DNA of 14,827 nucleotides, from NCBI GenBank assembly GCA_003448675.1, contig DLXZ01000185.1:208-15034 (forward strand), written 5' to 3'. The DNA is from Porticoccaceae bacterium. Its GTDB lineage: Bacteria; Pseudomonadota; Gammaproteobacteria; Pseudomonadales; Porticoccaceae. Positions 1 to 7,590 of this stretch are shown piece after piece (the stretch's first letter is position 1; each line of letters begins with the position of its first letter). The translations under genes were made by a program, and so were the position numbers. The notes beneath the pieces are model-generated. The model made no database searches. It was given only the letters and a program-made list of their open reading frames with translations, and was not told where the DNA came from.

Positions 1-358
1 CTACCGCCATGGAGTAAGCGCGCAGCTCCTCCGTATTGACGAAATCGGTGTCGTCCAGATACTCGACCTGCGCCGTGTAGGGCGGCTCGGTCGATAGCCA
101 CTTGTGGATGCGGAAGCGCTTAAGCCCCTGGGCGATGAATTGTAGCTTGTCGCCGCTGCGGGCAAGCTGGTGCATACGCACCACTGTCCCGATGTCGTAG
201 AAATCGTCCTGGGTCGTTGCCTGATCCGGAGTATCGGGTTTGACCAAAATGAGACCCAGGAGGTGGCGCTGGCTTTTCGCCACTTTTTCCACCGTGGGCA
301 GCCACGGAACTGCGTTTAACAACAGCGGTAATGCCTGGGCTGGAAAAAAAGGCCGCTC
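1..358 (-). pseudogene. Lon-family protease, N-terminal substrate-binding domain, 5'-truncated fragment
   Basis: On the minus strand a frame open from about 358 to the window edge encodes a LON substrate-binding (PUA-like) domain. It contains ERPFFPAQALPLLL, DFYDIGTVVRMHQL and LQFIAQGLKRFRI, all characteristic of Lon proteases, and closest from memory to the second-type AsrA-like Lon of pseudomonads. The ATPase and protease domains would lie left of the window. The oddity is the 5' end. Homology begins abruptly at Glu (codon 356-358). Upstream, the frame reads about ten non-Lon codons into a stop at 389-391, with no ATG, GTG or TTG, and the first in-frame ATG lies well inside the domain. The native start and first residues are therefore missing, and a truncated TauE/SafE gene occupies the opposite strand. 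I infer a broken gene or an assembly join. The domain call is firm; the pseudogene status is less so. Confidence 0.7.
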
Positions 359-735
359 CGAGCCTGCTCCACGGCAGCATCTGGGGCACTATCGCCGGTT
401 TTACCAGCTTCGGCATCCACGCCGGTGGGCCGCCCATGAGTATCTACCTGCTACCGCAACAAATGGAAAAGCGCCTGCTGATGGGCACCTTCGCGGTATT
501 TTTCGCCATTGTTAACCTGGTCAAACTGATTCCCTACGCCTGGTTGGGACAATTCGACAGCACCAATCTATTCACCGCCGCCGTGCTGGTGCCCCTGGCG
601 CCCGTCGGCGTCCGGCTAGGCTATTTCTTCTTACACAGAATCAGCGAGCAACTGGTCTACCGCCTGTGTTACTTCTTTCTGTTTGTCGTCGGCGGGAAAC
701 TGCTCTACGATGGCTTTATGGGTGCCCTTGCCTGA
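331..735 (+). pseudogene. TauE/SafE-family membrane permease, C-terminal half only
   Basis: The frame encodes the second half of a TauE/SafE (YfcA-like) transporter, a family linked to export of sulfite or sulfonate-type anions across the inner membrane. Visible hallmarks are GFTSFGIHAGGPPMSIYLLP, then LPQ-x-MEKRLLMGTFAVFFAIVNLVK, then LVPLAPVGVRLG, and a final segment ending GGKLLYDGF. About four hydrophobic membrane segments are present, whereas the whole family is about 250 residues with twice that number. The first ATG (331) sits at the break, has no convincing ribosome binding site, and the frame upstream is open only back to a stop at 250-252 without TauE-like residues. The N-terminal half is absent because the opposite-strand Lon fragment starts there. 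Some genuine half-length TauE proteins exist, so a functional short form cannot be fully excluded, but the simpler reading is a 5'-truncated gene. Confidence 0.7.
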
Positions 736-796
736 CGTGGCGCACACTCCGGCAAACAGGGTTTATACCAAATAATTAGGTTTTCAGGAGTGATCC

Positions 797-976
797 ATGG
801 GTATCGAAATCGGCGGCCTGTTCGGCCTTCTCATTCTTATTGCTGACGTTTGGGCCATCGTCAAAACCGTTAACAGCAGCGCCGGTACCGGCAGCAAAGT
901 GGGCTGGATTGTGGCAATCCTGTTGTTGCCGGTTCTTGGACTGATTCTGTGGTTTATCCTGGGGCCGAAGGATTAA
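797..976 (+). CDS. Small PLDc_N-type two-helix membrane protein (59 aa)
   Basis: A 59-residue protein starts MGIEIGGLFG and ends FILGPKD. It has two hydrophobic segments, roughly residues 5-22 and 36-55, separated by a short polar loop (VKTVNSSAGTGSK). The second segment has the pattern KVGWIVAILLLPVLGLILWFI followed by GPK. This is the standard architecture of the phospholipase D-nuclease N-terminal (PLDc_N) family, also found as stand-alone small inner-membrane proteins of unknown role. An AGGAG motif (786-790) six bases before the ATG supports the start. It lies 61 bases after the TauE/SafE fragment and reads in the same direction. I see no catalytic residues, so a structural or accessory membrane role is only a guess. 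Confidence 0.75.
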   Translation: MGIEIGGLFGLLILIADVWAIVKTVNSSAGTGSKVGWIVAILLLPVLGLILWFILGPKD

Positions 977-1174
977 CGCTTATTCATCTTGATCAGCAAT
1001 TACCTATCTGCCAGGAATAGCTAACACCCCCACTTCTGGCGATTGATACCAGGCCCTGCCACGAAAAGACGCCTCCGCTTCAGCGGCTTAGTCACGCGCG
1101 CTTTCTCTAGCGCGAGTGGCAACCAACCGTCGCCCTGAGCAAGCGTTTAATCAAAGCTAGAAATAAGCACAGAC

Positions 1175-1202
1175 AAAAAAGCCCGGAGGTGCTCTCCGGG
1201 CT
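1175..1202 (-). terminator. Intrinsic terminator of the minus-strand cluster
   Basis: A perfect 9-bp inverted repeat (1180-1188 AGCCCGGAG and 1194-1202 CTCCGGGCT) with a 5-nt loop is followed, on the minus strand, by a run of T residues (A-tract 1175-1180 on the plus strand). It lies 30 bases beyond the stop of the last acyl-CoA dehydrogenase gene, as expected for the end of that operon. On the plus strand there is no T-run, so it would not obviously terminate transcription from the small membrane protein gene. Confidence 0.88.
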
Positions 1203-1231
1203 GACTGCGTAAAAAGTCACACCGTTCAGCT

Positions 1232-2395
1232 TTAATAGGAACGGGGCAACTCCAGCACGTTGCTACAAATAAAGTTTAGCACCATGTTCTGGCTGACCGG
1301 GGCGATGCGAGGCAGCATGGCCTCGCGCATGAGTCGCTCGACATGGTATTCCTTCGCGTAACCCATACCACCGTGGGTTAACACCGCCTGCTGACAGGCT
1401 TTGAAACCGGCTTCGGCGGCAATGTATTTTGCGCCATTTGCCTGGGCGCCACAGGGCATGCCGTTGTCGTACATCCAGGCCGCCTGCATCAGGCTTAACC
1501 AGGCAGCATCCAGTTCTATCCAGTTTTCCGCCAGCGGATGGGCGACGGACTGATTCTGGCCAATGGGGCGACCGAAGACCGAGCGATCCTTGGCATATTG
1601 AGTCGCCCGCTCCAGGGCGCTACGGCCCATGCCGATGGACTCGGAGCCGAGCAGGATACGTTCGGGGTTAAGGCTATCAAGAATGTAGCGAAAGCCCTTG
1701 CCCTCTTCGCCGATGCGATCGTTCACGGATACTTCGAGATTGTCGTAGAAGGTCATATTGGAGTTGACGGCTTTACGACCCATTTTGTGGATCTCCTTGA
1801 TCTCCACATGATCGGGGTCCATATCCGCGTAGAACAGGGTGATGCCTTCATGGGGCTTATCGCATTCCTCCCTGGGCGTGGTGCGAGTCAAAAGCATGAT
1901 TTTGTCCGCCTGCTGGGCGGTGGTGGTCCAGATCTTTTGACCATTAATGATGTATTTGTCCCCTTCCCGCTTGGCGAAGGTTTCAATACGCGTGGTGTCC
2001 AGGCCAGCGTTGGCTTCGGTCACCCCGAAGCAGGTCTTTTGCTCGCCTGCTATCAGCGGCGGCAACCAGCGCTGCTTTTGCTCATCGGTGCCATATTTAA
2101 CGATGGGATGAGGGCCGAATATATTGATATGCATGGATGAGGCGGCAGACAAACCGCCGCCCTTGGCGACAGTAGCCATCATCAACGCGGCCTCGGTAAC
2201 GCCCAGGTTGGAACCACCGTATTCCTCCGGCATGGTGATGCCCAACCAGCCACCCTTGGCCATGGCCTGATAAAACTCTTCGGGAAATTCGCCGGTGTCG
2301 TCCCGCTCCAACCAGAAGTCGTCACCGAAATCGGCCATCAGCGACTCGATGCTGTCGACGATCGCCTGTTGTTCTTCGCTTAATGAAAAGTCCAT
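1232..2395 (-). CDS. Acyl-CoA dehydrogenase, FAD-dependent (387 aa, alternative catalytic Glu)
   Basis: A full-length acyl-CoA dehydrogenase: N-terminal helical domain to about residue 120, beta domain with TEANAGLD (126-133) and NGQKIWTT (151-158), then the C-terminal helical domain with HGGMGY (341-346). It should oxidise an acyl-CoA to the 2-enoyl-CoA and pass electrons through FAD to ETF in the cytoplasm. The usual C-terminal catalytic Glu (YEGT position of MCAD) is absent, as the aligned segment reads RIAPVS (363-368). A Glu stands directly before Arg in NPER (Glu245), the position used as base by isovaleryl- and long-chain acyl-CoA dehydrogenases, so I infer Glu245 is the base. The start has a strong GAGGAG site five bases upstream. 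This is the last gene of the cluster, 57 bases after the short acyl-CoA dehydrogenase. The substrate cannot be read from the sequence; the conserved LPRSY end recalls a branched or bulky acyl-CoA subgroup. Confidence 0.93.
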   Translation of the reverse strand: MDFSLSEEQQAIVDSIESLMADFGDDFWLERDDTGEFPEEFYQAMAKGGWLGITMPEEYGGSNLGVTEAALMMATVAKGGGLSAASSMHINIFGPHPIVKYGTDEQKQRWLPPLIAGEQKTCFGVTEANAGLDTTRIETFAKREGDKYIINGQKIWTTTAQQADKIMLLTRTTPREECDKPHEGITLFYADMDPDHVEIKEIHKMGRKAVNSNMTFYDNLEVSVNDRIGEEGKGFRYILDSLNPERILLGSESIGMGRSALERATQYAKDRSVFGRPIGQNQSVAHPLAENWIELDAAWLSLMQAAWMYDNGMPCGAQANGAKYIAAEAGFKACQQAVLTHGGMGYAKEYHVERLMREAMLPRIAPVSQNMVLNFICSNVLELPRSY

Positions 2396-2452
2396 CGTTT
2401 CTCCTCTGCCTTACATCTCAACAATCGTGGTGAAAGATTATCCCCATATCGA

Positions 2453-3514
2453 CTAGCGGGGATTGCTAACGGCGGTAATTTTGGGCCACAGGGCTTCGGC
2501 GCCCCACTTGAGCACTTCATCACCCAGACGCACGGACCAGACCGCATCACTACCGTACTCGTCACGCCAGCTCCACAGGCGCCGGGTGAGATGGTGCAGT
2601 TGATGCTCGTAGGTAAAACCCATGGCGCCGTGCACCTGATGGGCAACTGCCGCACCCTCGTTAACGGCTTCTTCCAACCGGGTTTTGGCGGCGGCGATTT
2701 CGACCCAGGTGTCGTTATCGACACGATTGTTTCGCGCCAGGGTTTCCGCCGCGGAATCGGTGGCTGCATTAATAGCAGCCACCTGGCCGGCAAATGCAGC
2801 GATGGAATGTTGCAGGGCCTGGAACTTAGCCAGCGGTCGGCCAAACTGAACACGCTCCATGGAATACTGGATGGTTAGCTCCAGCGCCTGGGCCATGGCG
2901 CCGGATGCCTGGGCGCAACGAATTAAAGCCCCCAGGGCCTGGGCGGCGGCTTCATCGACACCATCTTGCAACGCGCCTAGCTGATCGGGTTTGACGCCCT
3001 TAAACTCCAGGGTGTCCCAGGGCTCGCCGGAAAGCCCGGCTACCGGCCTCACGGCAACATCATCGGCCTTGCAGCAGAGCGCTATGGCGCCCTCTTCACT
3101 ATCGAGAATCACCACCAGATTTTTGACATTTCTACCGTGGGGGATACCGGTCACGCTACCGTTAAGCACCTCCCCGTCCCAATGCAAACCGCCGATCACC
3201 ACGCTCATGGGCTCGCTACCCACGGGCAAGCCGGCCTTGGCCTGCAACCAGCCCGCCATCATGGTTTCAGCCAGGGGCACCGGCACAGCCGCGCCACCTG
3301 CTGCTTTCAGAACCGCGAAACCATCCAGCATATCGGCGCCAACGCCGCCGGCTTCTTCTGAAATCCAGGTCAGGGTCAAGCCGGACTCGACGATAGCTTG
3401 CCACAGCGCTTCTGGCCACTGGCCATTCTCCGCTGCATTAATTACTTCAGCCGTGCTCAGGTCTTCAAAAATCCGGCTGGCGGTATCAAAAATAATCTTG
3501 CCTGTTTCGCTCAT
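2453..3514 (-). CDS. Short acyl-CoA dehydrogenase-like subunit (353 aa), possible beta subunit
   Basis: The C-terminal half is clearly an acyl-CoA dehydrogenase: ERVQFGRPLAKFQALQH (220-236), then VHGAMGFTYEH (295-305) and a basic helix around 309-318. The middle beta domain is reduced: there is no T-E-P-x-x-G-S-D loop and no NGxKxW motif. The total is about 30 residues shorter than its neighbours. The position that supplies the alternative catalytic Glu is Ile198, and the C-terminal site reads RDEYGS, with Glu319 one place out of register. This profile fits the shorter partner in alpha2-beta2 acyl-CoA dehydrogenases, such as the FadE26/FadE27 and FadE28/FadE29 types of actinobacterial steroid catabolism. 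I infer it pairs with one of the two flanking dehydrogenases. Its start has only a weak upstream purine stretch. It lies 57 and 71 bases from its neighbours on the same strand, consistent with one operon. Confidence 0.88.
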   Translation of the reverse strand: MSETGKIIFDTASRIFEDLSTAEVINAAENGQWPEALWQAIVESGLTLTWISEEAGGVGADMLDGFAVLKAAGGAAVPVPLAETMMAGWLQAKAGLPVGSEPMSVVIGGLHWDGEVLNGSVTGIPHGRNVKNLVVILDSEEGAIALCCKADDVAVRPVAGLSGEPWDTLEFKGVKPDQLGALQDGVDEAAAQALGALIRCAQASGAMAQALELTIQYSMERVQFGRPLAKFQALQHSIAAFAGQVAAINAATDSAAETLARNNRVDNDTWVEIAAAKTRLEEAVNEGAAVAHQVHGAMGFTYEHQLHHLTRRLWSWRDEYGSDAVWSVRLGDEVLKWGAEALWPKITAVSNPR

Positions 3515-3585
3515 TGCCTAATCTCTATTCCCACTTGAATTACTTTGTACGGGGTTTTTAAGGCCCCCAACACAAACCCTCGGTT

Positions 3586-4746
3586 TTATCGCATCCCCAA
3601 CTGGCGGGCGATCATGCCTTTCAGCACTTCGTTGGTGCCGCCGCGCAGGGTTGAGGAAGGCACCCGTAAAATGCCATCGCGTAGCACCGCCGGCAGTAAA
3701 CCACTGGAAGATGCCAGCACGTGCTGGGGCAAAATGGCGCGAAGTTTTTCCAGCAGTTCCCGCTCGAATAAGGTTGCGCCATCCTTGACCAGGGCGGCTT
3801 CCATCTCCGGTGAAGCGCCCTCTTCCAGCAACCCGGCAATGCCCAGCGACATGCGGCGCAGGGTTTTGATTTTGGCAACAATCTCGCCCAACACCTGCCG
3901 GGTTTTCTCACTGGGATCGTTAACCAGCAGGCGCATGGCTTCCTGGAGCACAATAAAGGAGCTCAAAAAACGTTCCGGGCCGGAACGTTCCAGCGCCAGC
4001 TCACCGACCACCATTTTCCAGCCACCACCAACTTCGCCGAGCACATAGTCATCGGGCACGAATACGTCTTCAAACTGGGTTTCGTTAAAGTGCACCTGAC
4101 CACCGATGTCGGCAATACCTCGAATGGATACACCGGGAGATTTCAGATCGATAATGAACTGGGACAAACCCTCGTGTCGGGCCTTTTCATCCGGCGGCGA
4201 GGTGCGCAGCAGGGTAATCATATAGTCGCAGCCATGGGCGCCGGTGGACCACAGCTTGGTGCCATTGACGCGCCAGCCACCATCCACTTTTTCCGCCTTG
4301 GTAGCCACGGAAGCCAGATCGGAGCCGCTATTGGGTTCACTCATGCCGATGGCGCAAAAGCATTCGCCAGCGACAATGCGCGGAATCACTTTGTCCCGCA
4401 CATGAGGCTGCGCGTGCTTGATAATTTGGGGGCCGCTCTGACGATCCGCGATCCAATGAGCCATGACCGGCGCACCGGCGACGAGCATTTCCTCGGTCAC
4501 CACGTAGCGCTCAAGAAAGGTGCGCCCATGGCCGCCGTATTTCTTGTCCCAGGTCATGCCCAGCCAGCCGCGCTGGCCCACCTTGCGGCTGTATTCGGGA
4601 CTCATGGCCGAGGCCCAGCAGTCCGCCATGGGCACGAAGCCACCGTTTTCACGCTCTTCGGCCAGGAACTGTCTGACCTCCTCACGAAGAGCGATGGCCG
4701 CTTCGGGCATTTCAACAAAGGGAAATCTGAACCGCGTTACCGACAT
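3586..4746 (-). CDS. Acyl-CoA dehydrogenase, FadE26-like class (386 aa)
   Basis: A complete acyl-CoA dehydrogenase. Numbering is from the first ATG at 4749. It shows GWLGMTWDKKYGG (61-73), MSEPNSGSDLASV (136-148) and NGTKLWSTGAHGCDY (162-176). The C-terminal RGGTNEVL (369-376) is a form of YEGTxxI in which the usual Glu is Gly. The candidate base is Glu254 in LALER, the alternative position used in the FadE26-like class, whose C-terminus also has GGGTNEV. Two ATGs stand in tandem. AGAGG lies three bases before the first and six before the second, so I choose the second (4746). It is first of three dehydrogenase genes after a terminator-like hairpin, so it may head its own transcript. A likely job is dehydrogenation of a bulky or branched acyl-CoA, possibly with the shorter subunit encoded next. 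The exact substrate is unknown. Confidence 0.92.
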   Translation of the reverse strand: MSVTRFRFPFVEMPEAAIALREEVRQFLAEERENGGFVPMADCWASAMSPEYSRKVGQRGWLGMTWDKKYGGHGRTFLERYVVTEEMLVAGAPVMAHWIADRQSGPQIIKHAQPHVRDKVIPRIVAGECFCAIGMSEPNSGSDLASVATKAEKVDGGWRVNGTKLWSTGAHGCDYMITLLRTSPPDEKARHEGLSQFIIDLKSPGVSIRGIADIGGQVHFNETQFEDVFVPDDYVLGEVGGGWKMVVGELALERSGPERFLSSFIVLQEAMRLLVNDPSEKTRQVLGEIVAKIKTLRRMSLGIAGLLEEGASPEMEAALVKDGATLFERELLEKLRAILPQHVLASSSGLLPAVLRDGILRVPSSTLRGGTNEVLKGMIARQLGMR

Positions 4747-4771
4747 CATTTACCTCTTGATAATTGCGGAT

Positions 4772-4807
4772 AAAAAAATCACGGGCCGAAACACGGAGCT
4801 TCGGCCC
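4772..4807 (-). terminator. Terminator-like hairpin after the aldehyde dehydrogenase gene
   Basis: An 8-bp perfect inverted repeat (4783-4790 GGGCCGAA, 4800-4807 TTCGGCCC) with a 9-nt loop is followed on the minus strand, after four bases, by seven T residues (A-run 4772-4778 on the plus strand). It sits between the aldehyde dehydrogenase stop and the next dehydrogenase start. The four-base gap before the T-run makes it a weaker candidate than the one at 1175-1202. Confidence 0.6.
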
Positions 4808-4851
4808 GACTCTGTGCGGGATGCAGTGTTACTGCAGCAGCATATATCGCC

Positions 4852-4878
4852 GCGTTACGGAACCCAGTCCCGTAACGC
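4852..4878. repeat. Second inverted repeat in the 3' region of the aldehyde dehydrogenase gene
   Basis: A perfect 9-bp inverted repeat (GCGTTACGG at 4852-4860, CCGTAACGC at 4870-4878) with a 9-nt loop lies between the aldehyde dehydrogenase stop and the terminator-like hairpin. No T-run follows on either strand, so it could be an RNA-stabilising stem or a palindromic protein site upstream of the next gene. I cannot say which. Confidence 0.5.
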
Positions 4879-4910
4879 AATGGGCATGGGGTAAAAAAGC
4901 TGACCGCCCC

Positions 4911-6338
4911 TCAACCACCACCCAGGATGGCCTTTTCCTCGGTGTATTCCACCAGGCCACTGGCGCCCCACTCGCGTCCATTGCCGGACTTCTTGTAGCC
5001 ACCAAAGGGAGCGGCAAAACTGAAAGCGGGGCCGTTGACCTTGACCTGGCCGGCACGCAGCTGCCGGGCAATACGCATCTGGGTATCCTTATCCTCTGCC
5101 CAGACACCACTGGACAGACCAAACTCGGTGTCGTTGGCAATAGCGACGGCCTCGGCCTCATCCTTATAGGGAATAAAACACAACACAGGGCCGAAAATTT
5201 CTTCCCGGGCAATGGTCATGTCGTTATTCACATCACCGAAAATGGTTGGCCTGACGTAGGCGCCTTTGTCCAGCCCCTCGGGTAACTCGGGGCCGCCGGT
5301 AACCAGGCGAGCGCCTTCCTCGATACCTTTTTTGATGTACCGAACAACGCTTTCACGGGCGCGCATGGAACTCAGCGGCCCGAGGAAGGTATTGCCATCG
5401 CTGGGGTCACCAACAACCAGCGATTCAGCGACTTCCTTGGCAATCTGCAGGGCTTCCTCGTACTGGGACTCGTGCACCAGAATACGACTCAGTTGCACGC
5501 ACATCTGCCCGGAGTTGAACATGGAATCCTTGACTACGTATTTCACTGCTTTTTTCAGCGGCGCGTCCTCGGCGATAATAAAGGGCGACTTGCCCCCGAG
5601 CTCCTGGCACACTCGCTTGACCGAGGCAGCCCCGGACTTGGCGATCTCTACACCCACTTCGGTGGAGCCGGTGAACGACACCAGATCCACTTCCGGATGT
5701 GAACTCAGCGCATCGCCCATGACCGAGCCTTTGCCCGGCACCAGGTTAAATACGCCCGCCGGTAATCCCACCTGCTCACAGACCTCGGCAAAGATAAAGG
5801 TCGACAGCGGCGTCTGCTCACTGGGCTTGAGCACACAGGTACAACCAGCAGCCAGCGCCGGGCCAACCTTGGCGACCACCTGGAACAAAGGGAAGTTCCA
5901 TGGCGTGATCAACGCGCAGACACCCGCGGCTTCCTTAATGGTTATGTAACCGCCCTCATGTTCGGTTACTTCGTCCATGGTCTCTGCCAGATCGGCGAAA
6001 ATATCCAGCCCGGAAATCGGCCCGGTCACCTGAATACCCATGGCGAAGTGCTCTGGAATACCCATTTCCTGACTGATCAGGGAAGCCAGCTCGTCCTTGC
6101 GTGCGGTCAGGCCCTCGCAAATGGCCTTGATATAGGCCTTGCGCTCGGAAGACGGCGTCCGGGACCAGGGATCAAATGCTCTACGCGCCGCCCGCACCGC
6201 CTTATCGACATCCTCGGGCATGGACATGGGCACCTTGGCAAAGACCTCCTCGGTGGCGGGATTGACCAGGTGGGTGATGCCATCACCGGACGCTTCCACC
6301 CATTGGCCATCGATATAAATCTTCTTATATTCGGTCAC
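4911..6338 (-). CDS. NAD(P)-dependent aldehyde dehydrogenase (475 aa)
   Basis: A standard-length aldehyde dehydrogenase superfamily member that oxidises an aldehyde to the carboxylic acid in the cytoplasm. The key residues are all present: PWNF with Asn148, cofactor-binding Lys171 in KPSE, the FTGSTEVG turn (222-229), general base Glu246 in ELGGKS and nucleophile Cys280 in SGQMC. The C-terminal PFGGYKKSGNGRE is intact. Translation begins at a GTG (6338) with AGGAG seven bases upstream; no better ATG is in frame nearby. It follows the esterase gene by 77 bases on the same strand, so the two are probably co-transcribed. That suggests an ester-to-alcohol/aldehyde-to-acid sequence feeding the acyl-CoA enzymes, but this is inference. 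The substrate is unknown: the family ranges from short aliphatic to aromatic and nicotine-derived semialdehydes. Confidence 0.95.
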   Translation of the reverse strand: MTEYKKIYIDGQWVEASGDGITHLVNPATEEVFAKVPMSMPEDVDKAVRAARRAFDPWSRTPSSERKAYIKAICEGLTARKDELASLISQEMGIPEHFAMGIQVTGPISGLDIFADLAETMDEVTEHEGGYITIKEAAGVCALITPWNFPLFQVVAKVGPALAAGCTCVLKPSEQTPLSTFIFAEVCEQVGLPAGVFNLVPGKGSVMGDALSSHPEVDLVSFTGSTEVGVEIAKSGAASVKRVCQELGGKSPFIIAEDAPLKKAVKYVVKDSMFNSGQMCVQLSRILVHESQYEEALQIAKEVAESLVVGDPSDGNTFLGPLSSMRARESVVRYIKKGIEEGARLVTGGPELPEGLDKGAYVRPTIFGDVNNDMTIAREEIFGPVLCFIPYKDEAEAVAIANDTEFGLSSGVWAEDKDTQMRIARQLRAGQVKVNGPAFSFAAPFGGYKKSGNGREWGASGLVEYTEEKAILGGG

Positions 6339-6415
6339 TATCTCGCTCCTGACAGTTATTTATTTTCCTACCGGCCTGTAAACCAGGCCCAACGCCTGCC
6401 CTGCAGGTACAAAAT

Positions 6416-7327
6416 TTACTTCATACCCAGATGGGGCTTCATAAACTCAGCGATCTTGTTAATGGCATCGTCGGCTTCTGGCGCATTACCAGCCATAAAC
6501 TGGAATACGTGCTGCATCTCGGGGAATATCTGCAGCTCAGTAACCACACCCGCTGCTTTCGCCATGTCATAAAAACGCTGGCTGTCGTCCAGCAGCACTT
6601 CGTAGGCGCCCACCTGAATCAGGGTCGGCGGGAAGCCGGTAACATCACCGTAAAGGGGATTGGCAAAGGGGTCCTGGGGCGAACCGCCCTCTCCGAGGAA
6701 ATTGGCGATCATGCCGGCGAGAATATCGCCGCCGACCAGTGCATCTTTATCGGCATTGGTCACCAGGGTGGAACCCTTGCCTTCCATGTCATACCAGGGG
6801 GATATGGGCGCGCAGCAGGCCGGCAGGGGCAATCCTTTATGACGCGCATAGAGAATCATCGTGGTGCACAGGTTACCTCCGGCTGAGTCACCGGTGGTCC
6901 CGATGTTTTCCGGTTTGAAGCCCTGATCCAGCAACTGGGAGTAAACCGCCACCGCTTCCTCGACGATACCGGGATGGGGGTTTTCCGGGGCCCGGGTATA
7001 GTCCATGGTGAAGGTGGGACAACCCAGGGCTTTGGCCAGATGACCGTACATTTTTTCGTGACTTTTCGAGGAGCCCACTGAAAAACCACCACCGTGACAG
7101 CAGATCACGGCGCGGCTCTTGTCCGCTCCTTCTGGCGTTGCCCAGACGCCTGGCACCCCGGCAATGGTTGCCTCACGAAACTCCACGTTCTCGGGTTGGC
7201 TGCTAAGATCTCCCCACTCATCAAACAGTTCACGCAACTCATCCAGCGTCATGTCGCCGTTCATTGCCAGTTTTCCGGACCAGTCCTTGTACAGATCCAC
7301 GATCGCCATCGCTTGTTCGCTTGCCAT
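6416..7327 (-). CDS. Alpha/beta hydrolase, HSL (family IV) esterase (303 aa)
   Basis: An esterase/lipase of the hormone-sensitive-lipase family. It has the oxyanion motif HGGGF (78-82), nucleophile Ser148 in GDSAG, and His273 in the MQHVF motif. The acidic triad residue, normally Asp in a DPL motif, appears to be Glu243 in AYEVLLDDS, a variant I recall in part of the family. The first 45 residues form the cap-like helical region. No signal peptide is visible, so it is probably cytoplasmic. The ATG is preceded by AGGAG eight bases upstream. It lies downstream of a 263-base AT-rich gap and 77 bases upstream of the aldehyde dehydrogenase. It most likely hydrolyses a carboxylic ester (or lactone) that enters this catabolic pathway, though the natural substrate cannot be inferred. 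Confidence 0.92.
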   Translation of the reverse strand: MASEQAMAIVDLYKDWSGKLAMNGDMTLDELRELFDEWGDLSSQPENVEFREATIAGVPGVWATPEGADKSRAVICCHGGGFSVGSSKSHEKMYGHLAKALGCPTFTMDYTRAPENPHPGIVEEAVAVYSQLLDQGFKPENIGTTGDSAGGNLCTTMILYARHKGLPLPACCAPISPWYDMEGKGSTLVTNADKDALVGGDILAGMIANFLGEGGSPQDPFANPLYGDVTGFPPTLIQVGAYEVLLDDSQRFYDMAKAAGVVTELQIFPEMQHVFQFMAGNAPEADDAINKIAEFMKPHLGMK

Positions 7328-7371
7328 AATTACTACTCCTGCTTTTCCCTCCGGACCGGTTCCGTCCGCCT

Positions 7372-7440
7372 AACACTTAGTTAAAGTTAGTTATTTAATA
7401 AATATTTTATCTTATTGATTTATAGTTATTTTATGAAATA
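7372..7440 (-). promoter_or_regulatory. AT-rich probable promoter/operator upstream of the esterase gene
   Basis: This stretch is strikingly AT-rich in an otherwise GC-rich window and lies about 45-110 bases upstream of the esterase start, reading leftwards. It holds three copies of TAGTTA (7378-7383, 7388-7393, 7423-7428). The first two are ten bases, one helical turn, apart within TTAGTTAAAGTTAGTT. I cannot pick a convincing -35/-10 pair. The repeats could be an operator, but no regulator gene is in the window. Confidence 0.4.
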
Positions 7441-7590
7441 AAAACTGAGCATCCCGTTAGCTTCCCCGAGAATATCACCTGGATAAGAAAGGTCTGCCAG
7501 TGGGTAAACCGGGCCGTTCATCATATTAATGCCCTTGCCCCGGAGCAACAAAAACTTAATCTTTAGACCATTAGCCAAGCGCTATCTTGC

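Noticed and set aside
1..735. Mobile element insertion at the Lon/TauE join
   Set aside because: No transposase, terminal inverted repeat or target duplication is visible near 320-391. A simple deletion or assembly join fits better.
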